Shown piece after piece: positions 16,651 through 27,971 of a stretch of DNA of 64,000 bases. Both the position numbers and the translations under genes were made by a program. Origin of the DNA: Paracoccus sp. S1E-3 (GTDB lineage Bacteria > Pseudomonadota > Alphaproteobacteria > Rhodobacterales > Rhodobacteraceae); the NCBI RefSeq assembly GCF_013868135.1, contig NZ_JACEMU010000004.1, positions 930,001-994,000 of the forward strand, written 5' to 3'. Within the stretch, counting starts at the first letter, position 1. Every line of letters starts with the position of its first letter. The notes below the pieces were generated by a model. That model worked only from the letters and a program-made list of their open reading frames with translations. It was not told where the DNA came from and made no database searches.

Positions 16651-17880
16651 ATGCGCCGCGTCGTCATTACCGGGCTGGGGATCGTCTCGCCCATCGGCAA
16701 CAATGCCGAGGAAGTCACCGAAAGCCTGAAGGCCGGCCGCTCGGGCATCGTTTTCGCCCCCGACTACGCCGAACACGGCTTCCGCAGCCAGGTCCACGGC
16801 ATGCCGCAGATCGTGCTGGAAGACCATATCGACAAGCGCAACCTGCGCTTCATGGGGCCGGGTGCTGCCTATAATTTCATCGCCATGGAGCAGGCGATCA
16901 AGGATTCCGGGCTGGAGGAGAGCGATGTCTCCAACCCGCGCACCGGCCTGATCATGGGGTCGGGCGGCCCGTCCACGTCGAATTTCTTCGAGGCGCATCA
17001 GATCGTGATCGAAAAGGGCTCGCCGAAAAGGATGGGGCCGTTCATGGTGACGCGCTGCATGTCGTCGACGAACTCGGCCTGTCTGGCGACGCCGTTCAAG
17101 ATCAAGGGCGTGAACTATTCGATCACCTCGGCCTGCGCGACCTCGGCCCATTGCATCGGCAACGGGGTCGAGCAGATCCAGATGGGCAAGCAGGACATCG
17201 TCTTCGCCGGCGGCGGCGAGGAGCTGGACTGGACCCTGTCCTGTCTGTTCGACGCCATGGGCGCGATGTCGTCGAAATACAACGACACGCCCGAGACCGC
17301 TTCCCGCCCCTATGATGCCACCCGCGACGGCTTCGTCATCGCCGGCGGCGGCGGCGTCGTGGTGCTGGAGGAACTGGAACATGCGCTGGCGCGCGGCGCC
17401 AGGATCTATGCCGAAGTCACCGGTTACGGCGCCACCTCGGACGGCTATGACATGGTCGCGCCTTCGGGCGAAGGCGGCGAACGGGCCATGCGCGTCGCGC
17501 TGGCAACCCTGCCCGAGGGGCGCAAGATCAGCTATATCAACTCGCACGGAACCTCGACCCCGGTCGGCGATATCGGCGAGCTGAAGGCGATCCGCCGGGT
17601 GTTCGGCGAGGGAACGACGCCCCTGGTCTCCTCGACCAAATCGCTGACCGGCCATTCGCTGGGCGCCACCGGCGTGCACGAGGCGATCTATTCGCTGCTG
17701 ATGATGCAAAACGGCTTCATCGCCGCCTCAGCGAACGTGACCGAGCTTGACCCCGAAGTGAAACCCGAGGAAATCGCCTTGCAGCGTGTCGACAATGTCG
17801 ATTTCGATTCCGTTCTGTCCAACAGCTTCGGCTTTGGCGGGACCAACGCCACGCTGGTGATGTCGAAATTCCAAGGGTGA
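16651..17880 (+). CDS. fabB: Beta-ketoacyl-ACP synthase I
   Basis: A 409-residue condensing enzyme. The catalytic triad is Cys162 in SACATSAHC, His299 in [11 protein letters not shown] and His335 in [10 protein letters not shown], with Lys330 just before. It adds two-carbon units from malonyl-ACP to acyl-ACP and is the KAS form needed for unsaturated fatty acid elongation. GGAG lies eight bases upstream. It is 5 bp ahead of fabI, so the pair is one operon. The usual partner fabA is not in the window. Confidence 0.96.
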   Translation: MRRVVITGLGIVSPIGNNAEEVTESLKAGRSGIVFAPDYAEHGFRSQVHGMPQIVLEDHIDKRNLRFMGPGAAYNFIAMEQAIKDSGLEESDVSNPRTGLIMGSGGPSTSNFFEAHQIVIEKGSPKRMGPFMVTRCMSSTNSACLATPFKIKGVNYSITSACATSAHCIGNGVEQIQMGKQDIVFAGGGEELDWTLSCLFDAMGAMSSKYNDTPETASRPYDATRDGFVIAGGGGVVVLEELEHALARGARIYAEVTGYGATSDGYDMVAPSGEGGERAMRVALATLPEGRKISYINSHGTSTPVGDIGELKAIRRVFGEGTTPLVSSTKSLTGHSLGATGVHEAIYSLLMMQNGFIAASANVTELDPEVKPEEIALQRVDNVDFDSVLSNSFGFGGTNATLVMSKFQG

Positions 17881-17885
17881 TCTGA

Positions 17886-18674
<789 letters not shown>

Positions 18675-18681
18675 CGCCGGA

Positions 18682-18726
18682 CCGGGGTTTCACCCCGGAC
18701 CCCAGGATATTTGGGCCAGAATGAAG
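18682..18726 (+). repeat. Hairpin plus Rhodobacterales-type intergenic repeat-like tail
   Basis: CCGGGG-TTTCA-CCCCGG (18682-18698) is a perfect 6-bp hairpin after fabI. It is followed by an AGGATATTTGGGCCAGAATGAAG-like tail that resembles a short intergenic sequence found many times in Paracoccus and Rhodobacter genomes. Only this copy is seen in the window, so the repeat status rests on recall. It may act as the fabI terminator. Confidence 0.4.
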
Positions 18727-19566
18727 ATGAGCACGCAGTTCTTTACCGCCGATGATGGCGCGAAAATCGCTTATCAGGATGAGGGTGAGGGGCTTCCGGT
18801 CCTGTGCCTCGCCGGGCTGACGCGGAACATGGGTGATTTCGACTATCTGGCACCCCATCTGTCAGGCGTCCGGCTGATCCGCATGGATTATCGCGGGCGC
18901 GGGCAGTCGGATTATACCGGGGCGGCCACCTATACCGTGCCGCGCGAAGGCAAGGACGCCCTGCAGTTGCTGGATCATCTGGGCTTGCCGCAGGCGGCGG
19001 TGCTGGGAACGTCCCGCGGCGGCCTGATCGGGCTGTTTCTGGCGGCGGTCGCACGGGACAGATTGCTGGGGCTGTGCCTGAACGATGTCGGTCCGGTGAT
19101 CGAGCGCGCGGGGCTGGAGCGGATCTTCGATTATGTCGGCCGCAACCCGGCGGCGAAGACCTATGACGCCGTGGCGGAGCGGATGGCGGCGCTGAGCCCC
19201 GGTTTCGCCAATGTGCCCGCGGGCCGCTGGCGCGCCGATGCCGAGAAATTCTATCTGGAGACGCCCGAGGGGTTGCGCATCCGCTATGACGCCAGCCTGC
19301 GCGAGGCGTTTCTGGCGGCGTTTCAGGGCGAGGCGCCCGATCTGTGGCCCTTGTGGGCGGCGACCGCGGGGATGCCGGTGGCGTTGATCCGGGGGGCGAA
19401 TTCGGATCTGCTCTCGCCCGAGGCTTATGCCGAGATGCGCAAGCGGCGTCCTGATGGGATCTATGCCGAAGTCCCGGACCGGGCGCATGTGCCCTGGCTG
19501 GACGAAGCGGAAAGCCTTGGCGTGATCCGCGCCTGGCTGGAGGCCGTGCGTCAGGCCGGTCCGTAA
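18721..19566 (+). CDS. Alpha/beta hydrolase
   Basis: A 281-residue alpha/beta-hydrolase fold protein. The nucleophile elbow is GTSRGG, the strand-4 segment is MDYRGRGQSDY, and the late acidic and histidine positions are in LIRGANSDLLSP and DRAHVPWLDE. It resembles esterase or 3-oxoadipate-enol-lactonase-like hydrolases; the substrate is unknown. Two starts are possible: 18721 (MKMST) or 18727 (MST). The first ATG lies in a tail that may be part of an intergenic repeat, so 18727 could be the true one. Confidence 0.85.
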   Translation: MKMSTQFFTADDGAKIAYQDEGEGLPVLCLAGLTRNMGDFDYLAPHLSGVRLIRMDYRGRGQSDYTGAATYTVPREGKDALQLLDHLGLPQAAVLGTSRGGLIGLFLAAVARDRLLGLCLNDVGPVIERAGLERIFDYVGRNPAAKTYDAVAERMAALSPGFANVPAGRWRADAEKFYLETPEGLRIRYDASLREAFLAAFQGEAPDLWPLWAATAGMPVALIRGANSDLLSPEAYAEMRKRRPDGIYAEVPDRAHVPWLDEAESLGVIRAWLEAVRQAGP

Positions 19567-19599
19567 CCCGCGTACGCAGTCGGTTCGGGGAACCGGCCC

Positions 19600-20445
19600 T
19601 CAGCTTCGGGTTTGGGCCAGCAGGGCCCTGGCCTCGGCGTTCAAGCGGCGATCGCAGGCGGCATCGATCAGGGCAATCTGCGCCGGCGAAAGATAGTCGA
19701 CATAGCCGCCGACCTGCCCTTTGCGCATCCGCAGGCTTTCGCCATCGCTGCGGTCGTAATCATGACCGGGCAGCCCTTTCGACAGTTCCAGTTTCTGCAT
19801 GTTCTGGAAACGCGCGGCCTCGACCGCGTCGGCCAGCAGATCCGGCCTGACCTCCACCCCCAGAAAATCGAGCACGCGGGCGGTTTCACTGATCGGGTCC
19901 TGCGAGAGCTTTTCGTAACTCAGCACGATATGGGGATTGTGCCGCAGCCCGGCCGCCCATCCGTTCAGATAGCCGGTCAGCGCCGCGATCCCCTGCGCCG
20001 GATCGTTCAGGAAGGCGTCGATGTCACCCGAAAAGCGGTGCTTCTGCCGCGTGGCGTGGAAATAGGACGAGACCAGCACGTCCCTGGGATCCCGCAGCAT
20101 ATAGATGATGGGACGCTGGCGGAACCACAGTCGGGAATAGGGCCGGTGGCTGACCGCGATCAGGGGCACCGGCGGCTTGTGGTCCGCGAAGCCGAAGGCC
20201 GGCAGGCCGCGTTCGGGATCCAGGTCGAAATTCGGCATCACCGTGAAGGTGGAATACAGGTCGAGCGCCGGGTTCAGGCCGAACAGGCGGACCAGATAGG
20301 ACGACAGGATAAAGCGGAACCAGGTCCTGCCCGATTTGGGATAGGAGGCCAGAACGGCGTCGATGCGGTCGATATGGAAGAACAGCCGCGCCGAATTCGT
20401 CGCCCGTTTCCAGACATAGCGGGGTATGCCGGTCGTGAGATTCAT
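19600..20445 (-). CDS. Sulfotransferase domain protein
   Basis: A 281-residue protein with the two PAPS-binding signatures of sulfotransferases: YPKSGRTWFRFIL near residue 35 (5'-phosphosulfate loop) and RDPRDVLVSSYFHA near 118 (3'-phosphate site). A C-terminal RKGQVGGYVDYLSP segment resembles the third PAPS contact. It would transfer sulfate from PAPS to a small molecule, lipid or surface sugar; the acceptor is unknown. It stands alone between convergent and divergent neighbours, with no polysaccharide genes nearby. Confidence 0.86.
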   Translation of the reverse strand: MNLTTGIPRYVWKRATNSARLFFHIDRIDAVLASYPKSGRTWFRFILSSYLVRLFGLNPALDLYSTFTVMPNFDLDPERGLPAFGFADHKPPVPLIAVSHRPYSRLWFRQRPIIYMLRDPRDVLVSSYFHATRQKHRFSGDIDAFLNDPAQGIAALTGYLNGWAAGLRHNPHIVLSYEKLSQDPISETARVLDFLGVEVRPDLLADAVEAARFQNMQKLELSKGLPGHDYDRSDGESLRMRKGQVGGYVDYLSPAQIALIDAACDRRLNAEARALLAQTRS

Positions 20446-20539
20446 GGCGCATCACTCCGAACAGGCGCGGCAACCGAAGCGTGACTTTAGCTGATTGGGC
20501 GGGTGCTCCCTCAGTCGTAAAGGACAGCTGTCGGTGTCG

Positions 20540-21022
20540 TCAAGGACGGCGGACCACAAGCTCTCGCAGGGTGGCGCGTGGACCGTCGCCGGGGAAATCG
20601 AACCGCGTCACCTCCTGCCAGCCGGCGGCGTCGAAATCGGGGAAAAAGGCATCTGCCCCCGCGACCTCGACATCGATTTCGGTGATCAGCAGCCGGTCGG
20701 CGCGGGGCAGAAGATCGCGGAAGACACGCTCGCCGCCAATGCCGTAGATACGGGCATAGCCGGCCGCACGGGCCGCATCCATCGCCGCGTCGAGATCCGG
20801 CACAGCATGGGCAGGCAGATCCAGCGTCGAGGTCACGACCAGGTTCAGCCGGTCCTTCAGCGGCCGGAACGGCAGGCTTTCCCAGGTGCGCCGCCCCATG
20901 ATGAGCGCGCCCCCCAGCGTCTCACGTTTGAAGAATTTCAGATCCTCCGGGACATGCCAGGGAAGCGTGCCATCCTTGCCGATGGCCCCGTTGCGGGCGC
21001 GCGCTGCGATCAGGGTCAGCAT
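20540..21022 (-). CDS. folA: Dihydrofolate reductase
   Basis: A 160-residue DHFR of normal size. The opening [20 protein letters not shown], the LPWHVPEDLKFFK segment with the catalytic Asp, IMGRRTWESLP, and YGIGGERVF are diagnostic. It reduces dihydrofolate with NADPH to feed thymidylate and purine synthesis. The start at 21022 shares one base with the thyA stop (TGATG), so the pair is translationally coupled and functionally matched. Confidence 0.95.
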   Translation of the reverse strand: MLTLIAARARNGAIGKDGTLPWHVPEDLKFFKRETLGGALIMGRRTWESLPFRPLKDRLNLVVTSTLDLPAHAVPDLDAAMDAARAAGYARIYGIGGERVFRDLLPRADRLLITEIDVEVAGADAFFPDFDAAGWQEVTRFDFPGDGPRATLRELVVRRP

Positions 21023-21855
21023 CAGACGGCCACCGGCGCCCTGATCGCCGGGTCGGGATCGTAGTTCAGGAATTCGAAATCCTCGAATTTGAAGTCGAAG
21101 ATCGAATCGACCTTGCGGGTGATACGCAACTGCGGCAGCGGCTTGGGCGTGCGGGACAGTTGCAGCTCGACCTGCTCGAGATGGTTCGAATAGATATGCG
21201 CGTCGCCCAGCGTGTGGATGAAATCGCCCGCCTCGTAGCCGGTGACATGGGCCAGCATCGCCAGCAACAGCGCATAGGAGGCGATGTTGAACGGCACGCC
21301 GAGAAACATATCGGCGGAACGTTGATAAAGCTGAAGGTGCATCTTGCGTCCGATGATGCGGACCTGCCACAGCGTATGGCAGGGGGGCAACGCCATGTCG
21401 GGTACCTCGCCGGGGTTCCAGGCCGAGACGATCAGGCGGCGGCTGTCGGGGTTCTTGCGGATGTTTTCAACCAGCTCGGCGATCTGATCGACAGAGCGCG
21501 CGAAGAACAGCGGCTGGCCGTCCGGGGCCGCGCCCGCCGGTTCCAGCGCCGGGAAGCGCCGCCATTGCGCGCCGTAGACCGGCCCGAGATCGCCATTCGC
21601 ATCCGCCCATTCGTCCCAGATCGAGACCTTGTTCGCCTTCAGATAGCCGATATTGGTGTCGCCCGAGAGGAACCACAGCAGCTCATGGATGATCGAGCGC
21701 AGATGCAGTTTCTTGGTGGTGACCAGCGGGAAGCCCTCGGACAGCGGATAGCGGCTTTGCATGCCGAAATAGGCGATGGTGCCGGTGCCGGTGCGGTCGG
21801 TGGTGATCTCGCCTTGCTCGAGAATCGTTCTCAACGCCTGATGATATTGCTGCAT
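21022..21855 (-). CDS. thyA: Thymidylate synthase
   Basis: A 277-residue Thy[13 protein letters not shown] holds the catalytic Cys159; [16 protein letters not shown] binds dUMP phosphate, and [16 protein letters not shown] is also typical. It makes dTMP from dUMP with methylene-tetrahydrofolate, producing dihydrofolate that the coupled folA product recycles. The start at 21855 is the only good one. It is divergent from gloA. Confidence 0.97.
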   Translation of the reverse strand: MQQYHQALRTILEQGEITTDRTGTGTIAYFGMQSRYPLSEGFPLVTTKKLHLRSIIHELLWFLSGDTNIGYLKANKVSIWDEWADANGDLGPVYGAQWRRFPALEPAGAAPDGQPLFFARSVDQIAELVENIRKNPDSRRLIVSAWNPGEVPDMALPPCHTLWQVRIIGRKMHLQLYQRSADMFLGVPFNIASYALLLAMLAHVTGYEAGDFIHTLGDAHIYSNHLEQVELQLSRTPKPLPQLRITRKVDSIFDFKFEDFEFLNYDPDPAIRAPVAV

Positions 21856-21978
21856 GCCCGGTCTCCGCTCTGCTGTCGCCCCTTCTTAGCGTCCCGGCGC
21901 CATGCCGACCAGCATTCAGGTTTGTGACCCGGCGCAGCTCGTGGCAGATTGGCGGCAATATCGCTGAAAGGACGAAAC

Positions 21979-22404
21979 ATGACGCTTCGCTATCTGCATA
22001 CCATGGTGCGCGTGAAGGATCTGGAAAAGTCGATGGCCTTCTATCGGCTGCTGGGGCTGGAGGAGATCAAGCGGACCGAAAACGAGAAGGGCCGCTTCAC
22101 GCTGGTCTTCATGGCGCCCCCCGGTCAGGAGGACGCCCCGGTCGAGCTGACCTATAATTGGGACGGCGATGACGGACTGCCGTCCGACAGCCGGCATTTC
22201 GGGCATCTGGCTTACCGCACCGATGACATCTATGCCCTGTGCCAGAAGCTGATGGATGCGGGCGTCACCATCAACCGGCCGCCGCGCGACGGGCATATGG
22301 CCTTCGTGCGCAGCCCGGACAATATCTCGGTCGAGCTGTTGCAGGACGGTTATCTGGACCCGCAGGAGCCCTGGGCCAGCATGGAAAATACCGGGCACTG
22401 GTAA
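21979..22404 (+). CDS. gloA: Lactoylglutathione lyase (glyoxalase I)
   Basis: A 141-residue VOC-fold enzyme. The start LRYLHTMVRVKDLEKSMAFY has the first metal His, then ELTYNWD, HFGHLAYRTDD and ISVELLQ give the remaining ligands (His, Glu). It converts the hemithioacetal of methylglyoxal and glutathione to lactoylglutathione. The start at 21979 has GAAAGGA seven bases upstream. It is followed 13 bp later by the DUF1287 gene on the same strand. Confidence 0.94.
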   Translation: MTLRYLHTMVRVKDLEKSMAFYRLLGLEEIKRTENEKGRFTLVFMAPPGQEDAPVELTYNWDGDDGLPSDSRHFGHLAYRTDDIYALCQKLMDAGVTINRPPRDGHMAFVRSPDNISVELLQDGYLDPQEPWASMENTGHW

Positions 22405-22417
22405 GACGGCCAGCCAG

Positions 22418-23161
22418 ATGCGAACCGCCCCGGCCATTGCCATCCTGATCGCCATCACGGTCGCCATTGTCGCCGCGGGCGGGGGGAATGGACAGGATCA
22501 GGGGCGGCAGGGGGGCAATGACAGCGCGCCGCGCCCGACCGCATCGGCGCCTCCGCCCGCGCGGCCGCTGGTGGTCGCGCCCCCTGTCCCCGGCTCACCC
22601 GAAGAAGCCGCCGCGATCATCGCGGCCGCGCGGGCGCAGGTCGGCGTCACCACGATCTATGATCCCGCCTATGCCCGCCTCGACTATCCCGGCGGGGATG
22701 TGCCGCGTGACCGTGGCGTCTGCACGGATGTGCTGATTCGCGCCCTGCGCGACGGGGCGTATATCGACCTGCAACTGGCCGTCCACCGCGACATGACGGC
22801 CAACTTCGCCGCCTATCCCGATCTCTGGGGCCTCAAGCGTCCTGATCCGAATATCGACCACCGCCGGGTCCCGAACCTCGCCGCGCTGCTGGACCGAGTG
22901 GGCGCGCGCCGCCCCCTCGGCAACGATCCGGCGGATTTTCGGCCTGGCGACATTGTCACGGCGATGCTGCCGGGAAACCTGCCGCATATCATGTTGATCA
23001 GCGATCGTCGCAATGCCGACGGCATTCCACTGGTCATCCACAATATCGGGCGCGGCACGCGCGAGGAGGACGCCCTGTTCGCCTATCCCCATACCGGCCA
23101 TTTCCGGGTCGAGGGTGCCGCGCTGGCGGAACTGCGTCGGCTGGGGCAGCTGCAATACTGA
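22418..23161 (+). CDS. DUF1287 family secreted protein
   Basis: A 247-residue protein with one N-terminal hydrophobic segment (residues about 5-21, a signal peptide or anchor) and a low-complexity Gly/Pro/Ala linker to about residue 52. The DUF1287 domain follows: YDPAYARLDYPGGDVPRDRG, GVCTDVLIRALRDG with a conserved Cys, and DFRPGDIVTAMLPGNLPHIM with a conserved His. The fold is related to NlpC/P60 cysteine amidases, so a role on cell-wall peptides is likely but unproven. It ends 4 bp from the convergent regulator gene. Confidence 0.83.
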   Translation: MRTAPAIAILIAITVAIVAAGGGNGQDQGRQGGNDSAPRPTASAPPPARPLVVAPPVPGSPEEAAAIIAAARAQVGVTTIYDPAYARLDYPGGDVPRDRGVCTDVLIRALRDGAYIDLQLAVHRDMTANFAAYPDLWGLKRPDPNIDHRRVPNLAALLDRVGARRPLGNDPADFRPGDIVTAMLPGNLPHIMLISDRRNADGIPLVIHNIGRGTREEDALFAYPHTGHFRVEGAALAELRRLGQLQY

Positions 23162-23165
23162 CCCG

Positions 23166-23666
23166 TCAATAGATATAGCGGATCTGCTCGTTCCAATAGC
23201 GCTCGATCCGGCGCCATTGGCGGTTCACCTCCTCCAGCGGGGGATCGTCCAGAATGCCGGATGCCACCAGGTCGTCGGCGTGGCGCGCAAACAGCTGCCC
23301 GATCTGGTCGCGCACCGCTTGCCCCGTATCGCTCAGCCGCACCCGGACCGAACGGCGGTCCTGATCGCTGCGCTCGTGATGGACATAGCCCATCCCCACC
23401 AGCTTCTTCAGGTTATACGACACGTTCGACCCCTGATACATCCCGCGCGAGCGCAGTTCGCCCGCCGAAACCTCGGCCGCGCCGAGGTTATACAGCAGCA
23501 GGGCCTGCACCGGCGTCAGGTCGGCCCGGCCCACACGTTCGAAGTCGTCCTTGATGAGGTCCAGCATCAGCCGATGCAGGCGTTCCAGCATCTGCAGGCA
23601 CTGGAAATAGCTGTCGACCATGTCCGCCTGCGGGCGGTGGTCCGATCTGGGCAGCACAGCATTCAT
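23166..23666 (-). CDS. MarR family regulator, LdtR-like
   Basis: A 166-residue winged-helix protein. The helix-turn-helix is at residues about 50-100 (LTPVQALLLYNLGAAEVSAG, then MYQGSNVSYNLKKLVGMGYV, wing RSDQDRRSVRVRLSDTG). It matches the LdtR group of alphaproteobacterial MarR proteins, which control L,D-transpeptidase and cell-envelope stress genes. The neighbour is a secreted DUF1287 protein, which fits an envelope role. No operator was identified. Confidence 0.82.
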   Translation of the reverse strand: MNAVLPRSDHRPQADMVDSYFQCLQMLERLHRLMLDLIKDDFERVGRADLTPVQALLLYNLGAAEVSAGELRSRGMYQGSNVSYNLKKLVGMGYVHHERSDQDRRSVRVRLSDTGQAVRDQIGQLFARHADDLVASGILDDPPLEEVNRQWRRIERYWNEQIRYIY

Positions 23667-23718
23667 ATGGTCATCCTCTCGCTAGGGACGACCATGGCCC
23701 AAAATACCGAATCTTCGG

Positions 23719-25321
<1,603 letters not shown>

Positions 25322-25326
25322 CTCAG

Positions 25327-25356
25327 AAGCCCCCGCAGCGTAAGTTGCGGGGGCTT
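25327..25356 (+). terminator. Rho-independent-like terminator after the aminotransferase
   Basis: An 11-bp perfect stem (AAGCCCCCGCA paired with TGCGGGGGCTT) with an 8-base loop, then TATT. The right arm ends in TT and the T-run is short, as is common in high-GC alphaproteobacteria. It sits 5 bp after the aminotransferase stop. A-rich bases before it are few, so it mainly serves the plus strand. Confidence 0.8.
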
Positions 25357-25378
25357 ATTGGACCGGGACCAAGGGGCG

Positions 25379-25639
25379 TCACCAGCGCCAATCGCTCAGC
25401 GTCGTATCAGGGCGGCCAGCGGTGATGAAGGTTCGCCCGCTCTGTCCCTCCTGGTGCAGGGGCGCGCCGCCGTCCAACCCGATATCCTTGCGCAGATGCT
25501 CAGGTACTTCCGCCAGGGAAATGCGCATGGCCCGTGCCTGATGGCGCCGCTCGTGCCACATCGCAATCCGCTGAAGGACCCGCGCCATCGGCGAGGCGAG
25601 GTCGGTTTTTTCGCACAGTTCAATCGGCATCATCGTCAT
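25379..25639 (-). CDS. Small DUF1127-like protein
   Basis: An 86-residue basic protein. Its centre, RRHQARAMRISLAEVPEHLRKDIGL, fits the DUF1127 pattern in which an Arg-rich helix is followed by LxxLPxHLLRDIGL-like residues. DUF1127 proteins are small, RNA-linked or phosphate/carbon-regulation proteins in alphaproteobacteria. The start has GGAG seven bases upstream. It is divergent from the LysR gene, which commonly neighbours such proteins in Rhodobacterales and may control it. Confidence 0.65.
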   Translation of the reverse strand: MTMMPIELCEKTDLASPMARVLQRIAMWHERRHQARAMRISLAEVPEHLRKDIGLDGGAPLHQEGQSGRTFITAGRPDTTLSDWRW

Positions 25640-25845
25640 CTCTTTTCTCCTTCCGTACGGACGCGTTGTCTGATCCTCATAAAGCGGGCTTGTGCCGCCT
25701 GAGGCGCCGGAACGGGCGTCGATTTCAGATCCGTCGCGGGAGTTTGCCGACAGGGCCTGTTCCCGCTTCTCTCGATAGGATTAGGATGCTACCTTCATCG
25801 ACCGAATGCCAACAAAACGCCTGCAACCATGCATAAGGACCGCTT

Positions 25846-26754
25846 ATGGAACTGCCGCCGCTTTCCGCTCTGCGTGTCTTTGACGCGGCCAGCCGCCAAC
25901 TCAGCTTCACCCGTGCGGCCGAGACCCTCGGCATGACGCAGGCCGCAGTCAGTTATCAGATAAAGCTGCTGGAGGAACGCCTCGGCGGCCAGTTGTTCCT
26001 GCGCAAGCCGAAAGGGCTGGAACTGACCGAGCTTGGCCAGCGCTATGCAGGCCCGACCGCCGACGCGTTCGCCACGCTGCGCGAGGCGTTTTCCAGCCGT
26101 CATGGCCATCCCGAAACCATGTCGATCTCGACCATGATCACCATAGCGAGCAATTGGCTGTCGCACCGGCTTGGCCGCTTTCAGTTTCAGCACCCGGAAC
26201 TGGCGGTAAGGCTGGAAACCGATGACAAGCTCGTCGACTTCGCGCGTCAGGATGTCGATGTCGCGCTGCGTTACGGTTTCGGCGACTGGGACGGGCTGGT
26301 CAGTCAAAAGCTGTTCGACTCCGAACTGACGCCCATGCTGTCGCCGGCGCTTCTGAAAGAATACGGGCCGCTGAAGGGGCCGGCGGATGTGATTCCCCTG
26401 CCTTGGCTGAACAATACGCATCGCGGCTGGGATGGTTGGCTGCGCCAGAATAACGTGGCGGAGCTGGCCTGTGCGCCGACACGCCGGCTCGAGTTCGAGG
26501 CGCAGTCGCATCTTGGCCGGGCGGCACTTGCCGGGGAAGGCATCGCACTTCTGAACCCGCGCTTCTTCCGTTTGGAATTGGCGACCGGCACACTTGTCCA
26601 GCCTTTTAAAAGCGTCTGGCGCGGCGAGAAAAGCTATTGGCTGGTCTATCCGCACGCCCGTCGCAATCGCCCCGCGATCAAGGCGTTTCAGCGATTCGTA
26701 CTGGACGAAGTGGCCGCCGAGGATTCGGCGCTGGATCAGGCGGGGGCGGCTTGA
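25846..26754 (+). CDS. LysR family regulator, GcvA type
   Basis: A 302-residue LysR regulator of the GcvA/AmpR type. The DNA-binding domain opens MELPPLSALRVFDAASRQLS and contains AAETLGMTQAAVSYQIKLLE, the helix-turn-helix of this group. The effector domain follows, with DVDVALRYGFGDWDGL as a group-specific segment. It is divergent from the small DUF1127-like gene across 206 bp, the likely place of its operator. The effector is unknown. Confidence 0.9.
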   Translation: MELPPLSALRVFDAASRQLSFTRAAETLGMTQAAVSYQIKLLEERLGGQLFLRKPKGLELTELGQRYAGPTADAFATLREAFSSRHGHPETMSISTMITIASNWLSHRLGRFQFQHPELAVRLETDDKLVDFARQDVDVALRYGFGDWDGLVSQKLFDSELTPMLSPALLKEYGPLKGPADVIPLPWLNNTHRGWDGWLRQNNVAELACAPTRRLEFEAQSHLGRAALAGEGIALLNPRFFRLELATGTLVQPFKSVWRGEKSYWLVYPHARRNRPAIKAFQRFVLDEVAAEDSALDQAGAA

Positions 26755-26775
26755 CGCGCCCCGCCTGATACGGGA

Positions 26776-27558
26776 TCAAAGCGCGGTCCAGCCGCCATCC
26801 ACGCTGATCGTGGTGCCGGTGATCTGGTCAGCCAAAGGCGTGCACAGGAAGACCGCCGTGCCCCCCATCTGTTCGACGGTGGCGAACTCGCCCGAGGGCT
26901 GGCGTGACAGCATGACCTTCTTGATCACGTCTTCGCGACTCATGTTATGGGTCTTCATCTGGTCGGGGATCTGCTTTTCGACGATCGGCGTCAGCACATA
27001 GCCGGGGCAGATGGCGTTGCAGGTGATGCCCTTGCCGGCTTCTTCCAGCGCGGTCACCTTGGTCAGGCCGACAACGCCGTGTTTGGCCGCGACATAGGCC
27101 GACTTGTAGGGGCTGGCCGTCAGACCATGGGCCGACGCGATGTTGATGACGCGACCCCAACCCTTCTTCTGCATCTCCGGCAACGCCGCCGCCGTGCAAT
27201 GGAAGGCCGAGGTCAGGTTGATGGCGATGATCGCGTCCCATTTTTCAACCGGGAATTCCGGGATCGGCGCGACATGCTGAATACCCGCATTATTCACCAG
27301 AATATCGCAGGCGCCCGCCTTTTCGATCAGCGCCCGGCAATCCGCGCCCTTCGACATATCGGCCTGGATATAGCGGACATCGACGCCGAACTCGGCGGCC
27401 ATGTCGGCGGCCAGTTTGTGATCGGCCTCGTCATTGGTGAAACTGTTCAGCACGACATTGGCGCCCGCGCCGGCAAGCGCCCGCGCAATCCCCAGCCCGA
27501 TCCCCGAATTCGATCCGGTCACCACGGCGGTCTTTCCCTTCAGAACGTTCTCGAACAT
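26776..27558 (-). CDS. bdhA: 3-hydroxybutyrate dehydrogenase
   Basis: A 260-residue SDR. The NAD loop is TGSNSGIGLGIA (14-25), NNAG is at about 89, and the catalytic Ser, Tyr and Lys lie in INIASAHGLTASPYKSAYVAAKHG. The stretch IQHVAPIPEFPVEKWDAI and the C-terminal DGGWTAL match bacterial D-3-hydroxybutyrate dehydrogenases. It oxidises 3-hydroxybutyrate to acetoacetate in PHB breakdown. The start at 27558 is the family start. It is monocistronic here. Confidence 0.93.
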   Translation of the reverse strand: MFENVLKGKTAVVTGSNSGIGLGIARALAGAGANVVLNSFTNDEADHKLAADMAAEFGVDVRYIQADMSKGADCRALIEKAGACDILVNNAGIQHVAPIPEFPVEKWDAIIAINLTSAFHCTAAALPEMQKKGWGRVINIASAHGLTASPYKSAYVAAKHGVVGLTKVTALEEAGKGITCNAICPGYVLTPIVEKQIPDQMKTHNMSREDVIKKVMLSRQPSGEFATVEQMGGTAVFLCTPLADQITGTTISVDGGWTAL

Positions 27559-27890
27559 GGCCTCGCCCTTTCGGTTTCAGTCGGAAAATGTCTACGCCCC
27601 GAGGACGCCGACCACAACCGAGCCACCGTGCCGATTCCCGCCTTTTTCAGGAATCGAGTCCGCGCGGCGAAACGCCGTGGCCCGACCATGCCGCGACACC
27701 GCGCGCCGCCCTGCCCCTTGCGAGCGAACCGAACCGCCCGGCATCGGTTCCGCGACGGCCCCCCGCGGCAGCCCCCGCCCACCGACTGGCTAAATTTCCG
27801 GCAATTCGTCGCCGGGCGTGCCCCAATCCGGCCGCGGCTCACCGACCGCCCTCTTGCGCGGGGCGCGCCAGGATCCCCTGCGATCCGGCG

Positions 27891-27919
27891 TAAAAAAAGC
27901 GCCCGCACGAAGCGGGCGC
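27891..27919 (-). terminator. Intrinsic terminator of the predicted small RNA
   Basis: On the minus strand an 8-bp perfect stem (GCGCCCGC with GCGGGCGC), five-base loop TTCGT, then seven T residues. This is the clearest intrinsic terminator in the window. No protein gene on the minus strand lies upstream of it, so it ends the small RNA starting near 27965. Confidence 0.85.
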
Positions 27920-27965
27920 CAGTCATGAGGCAGGTTTCATACAGGCAAGAAACCTATCGAGCAGT
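27891..27965 (-). ncRNA. Predicted ~75-nt small RNA
   Basis: A minus-strand transcription unit with no open frame: a near-consensus promoter at 27972-28000, a probable start near 27965, and an intrinsic terminator at 27891-27919. The RNA would have a first hairpin (GGTTTC with GAAACC, positions 27933-27954, 10-base loop) and then the terminator hairpin. The first and last elements are separated by a single-stranded segment that could bind mRNAs or Hfq. About 75 nt is similar in size to the alphaproteobacterial suhB/alpha-r8 (MmgR) small RNAs, but membership is not established. Confidence 0.65.
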
Positions 27966-27971
27966 GAGTTA

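Noticed and set aside
19581..19595. CGGTTC-GGG-GAACCG hairpin between convergent genes
   Set aside because: A short stem with a three-base loop and no T-run; could be a weak terminator but is not supported enough.
25640..25845. LysR T-N11-A operator in the gap before the GcvA-type regulator
   Set aside because: Several weak half-sites are present but none forms a convincing dyad.
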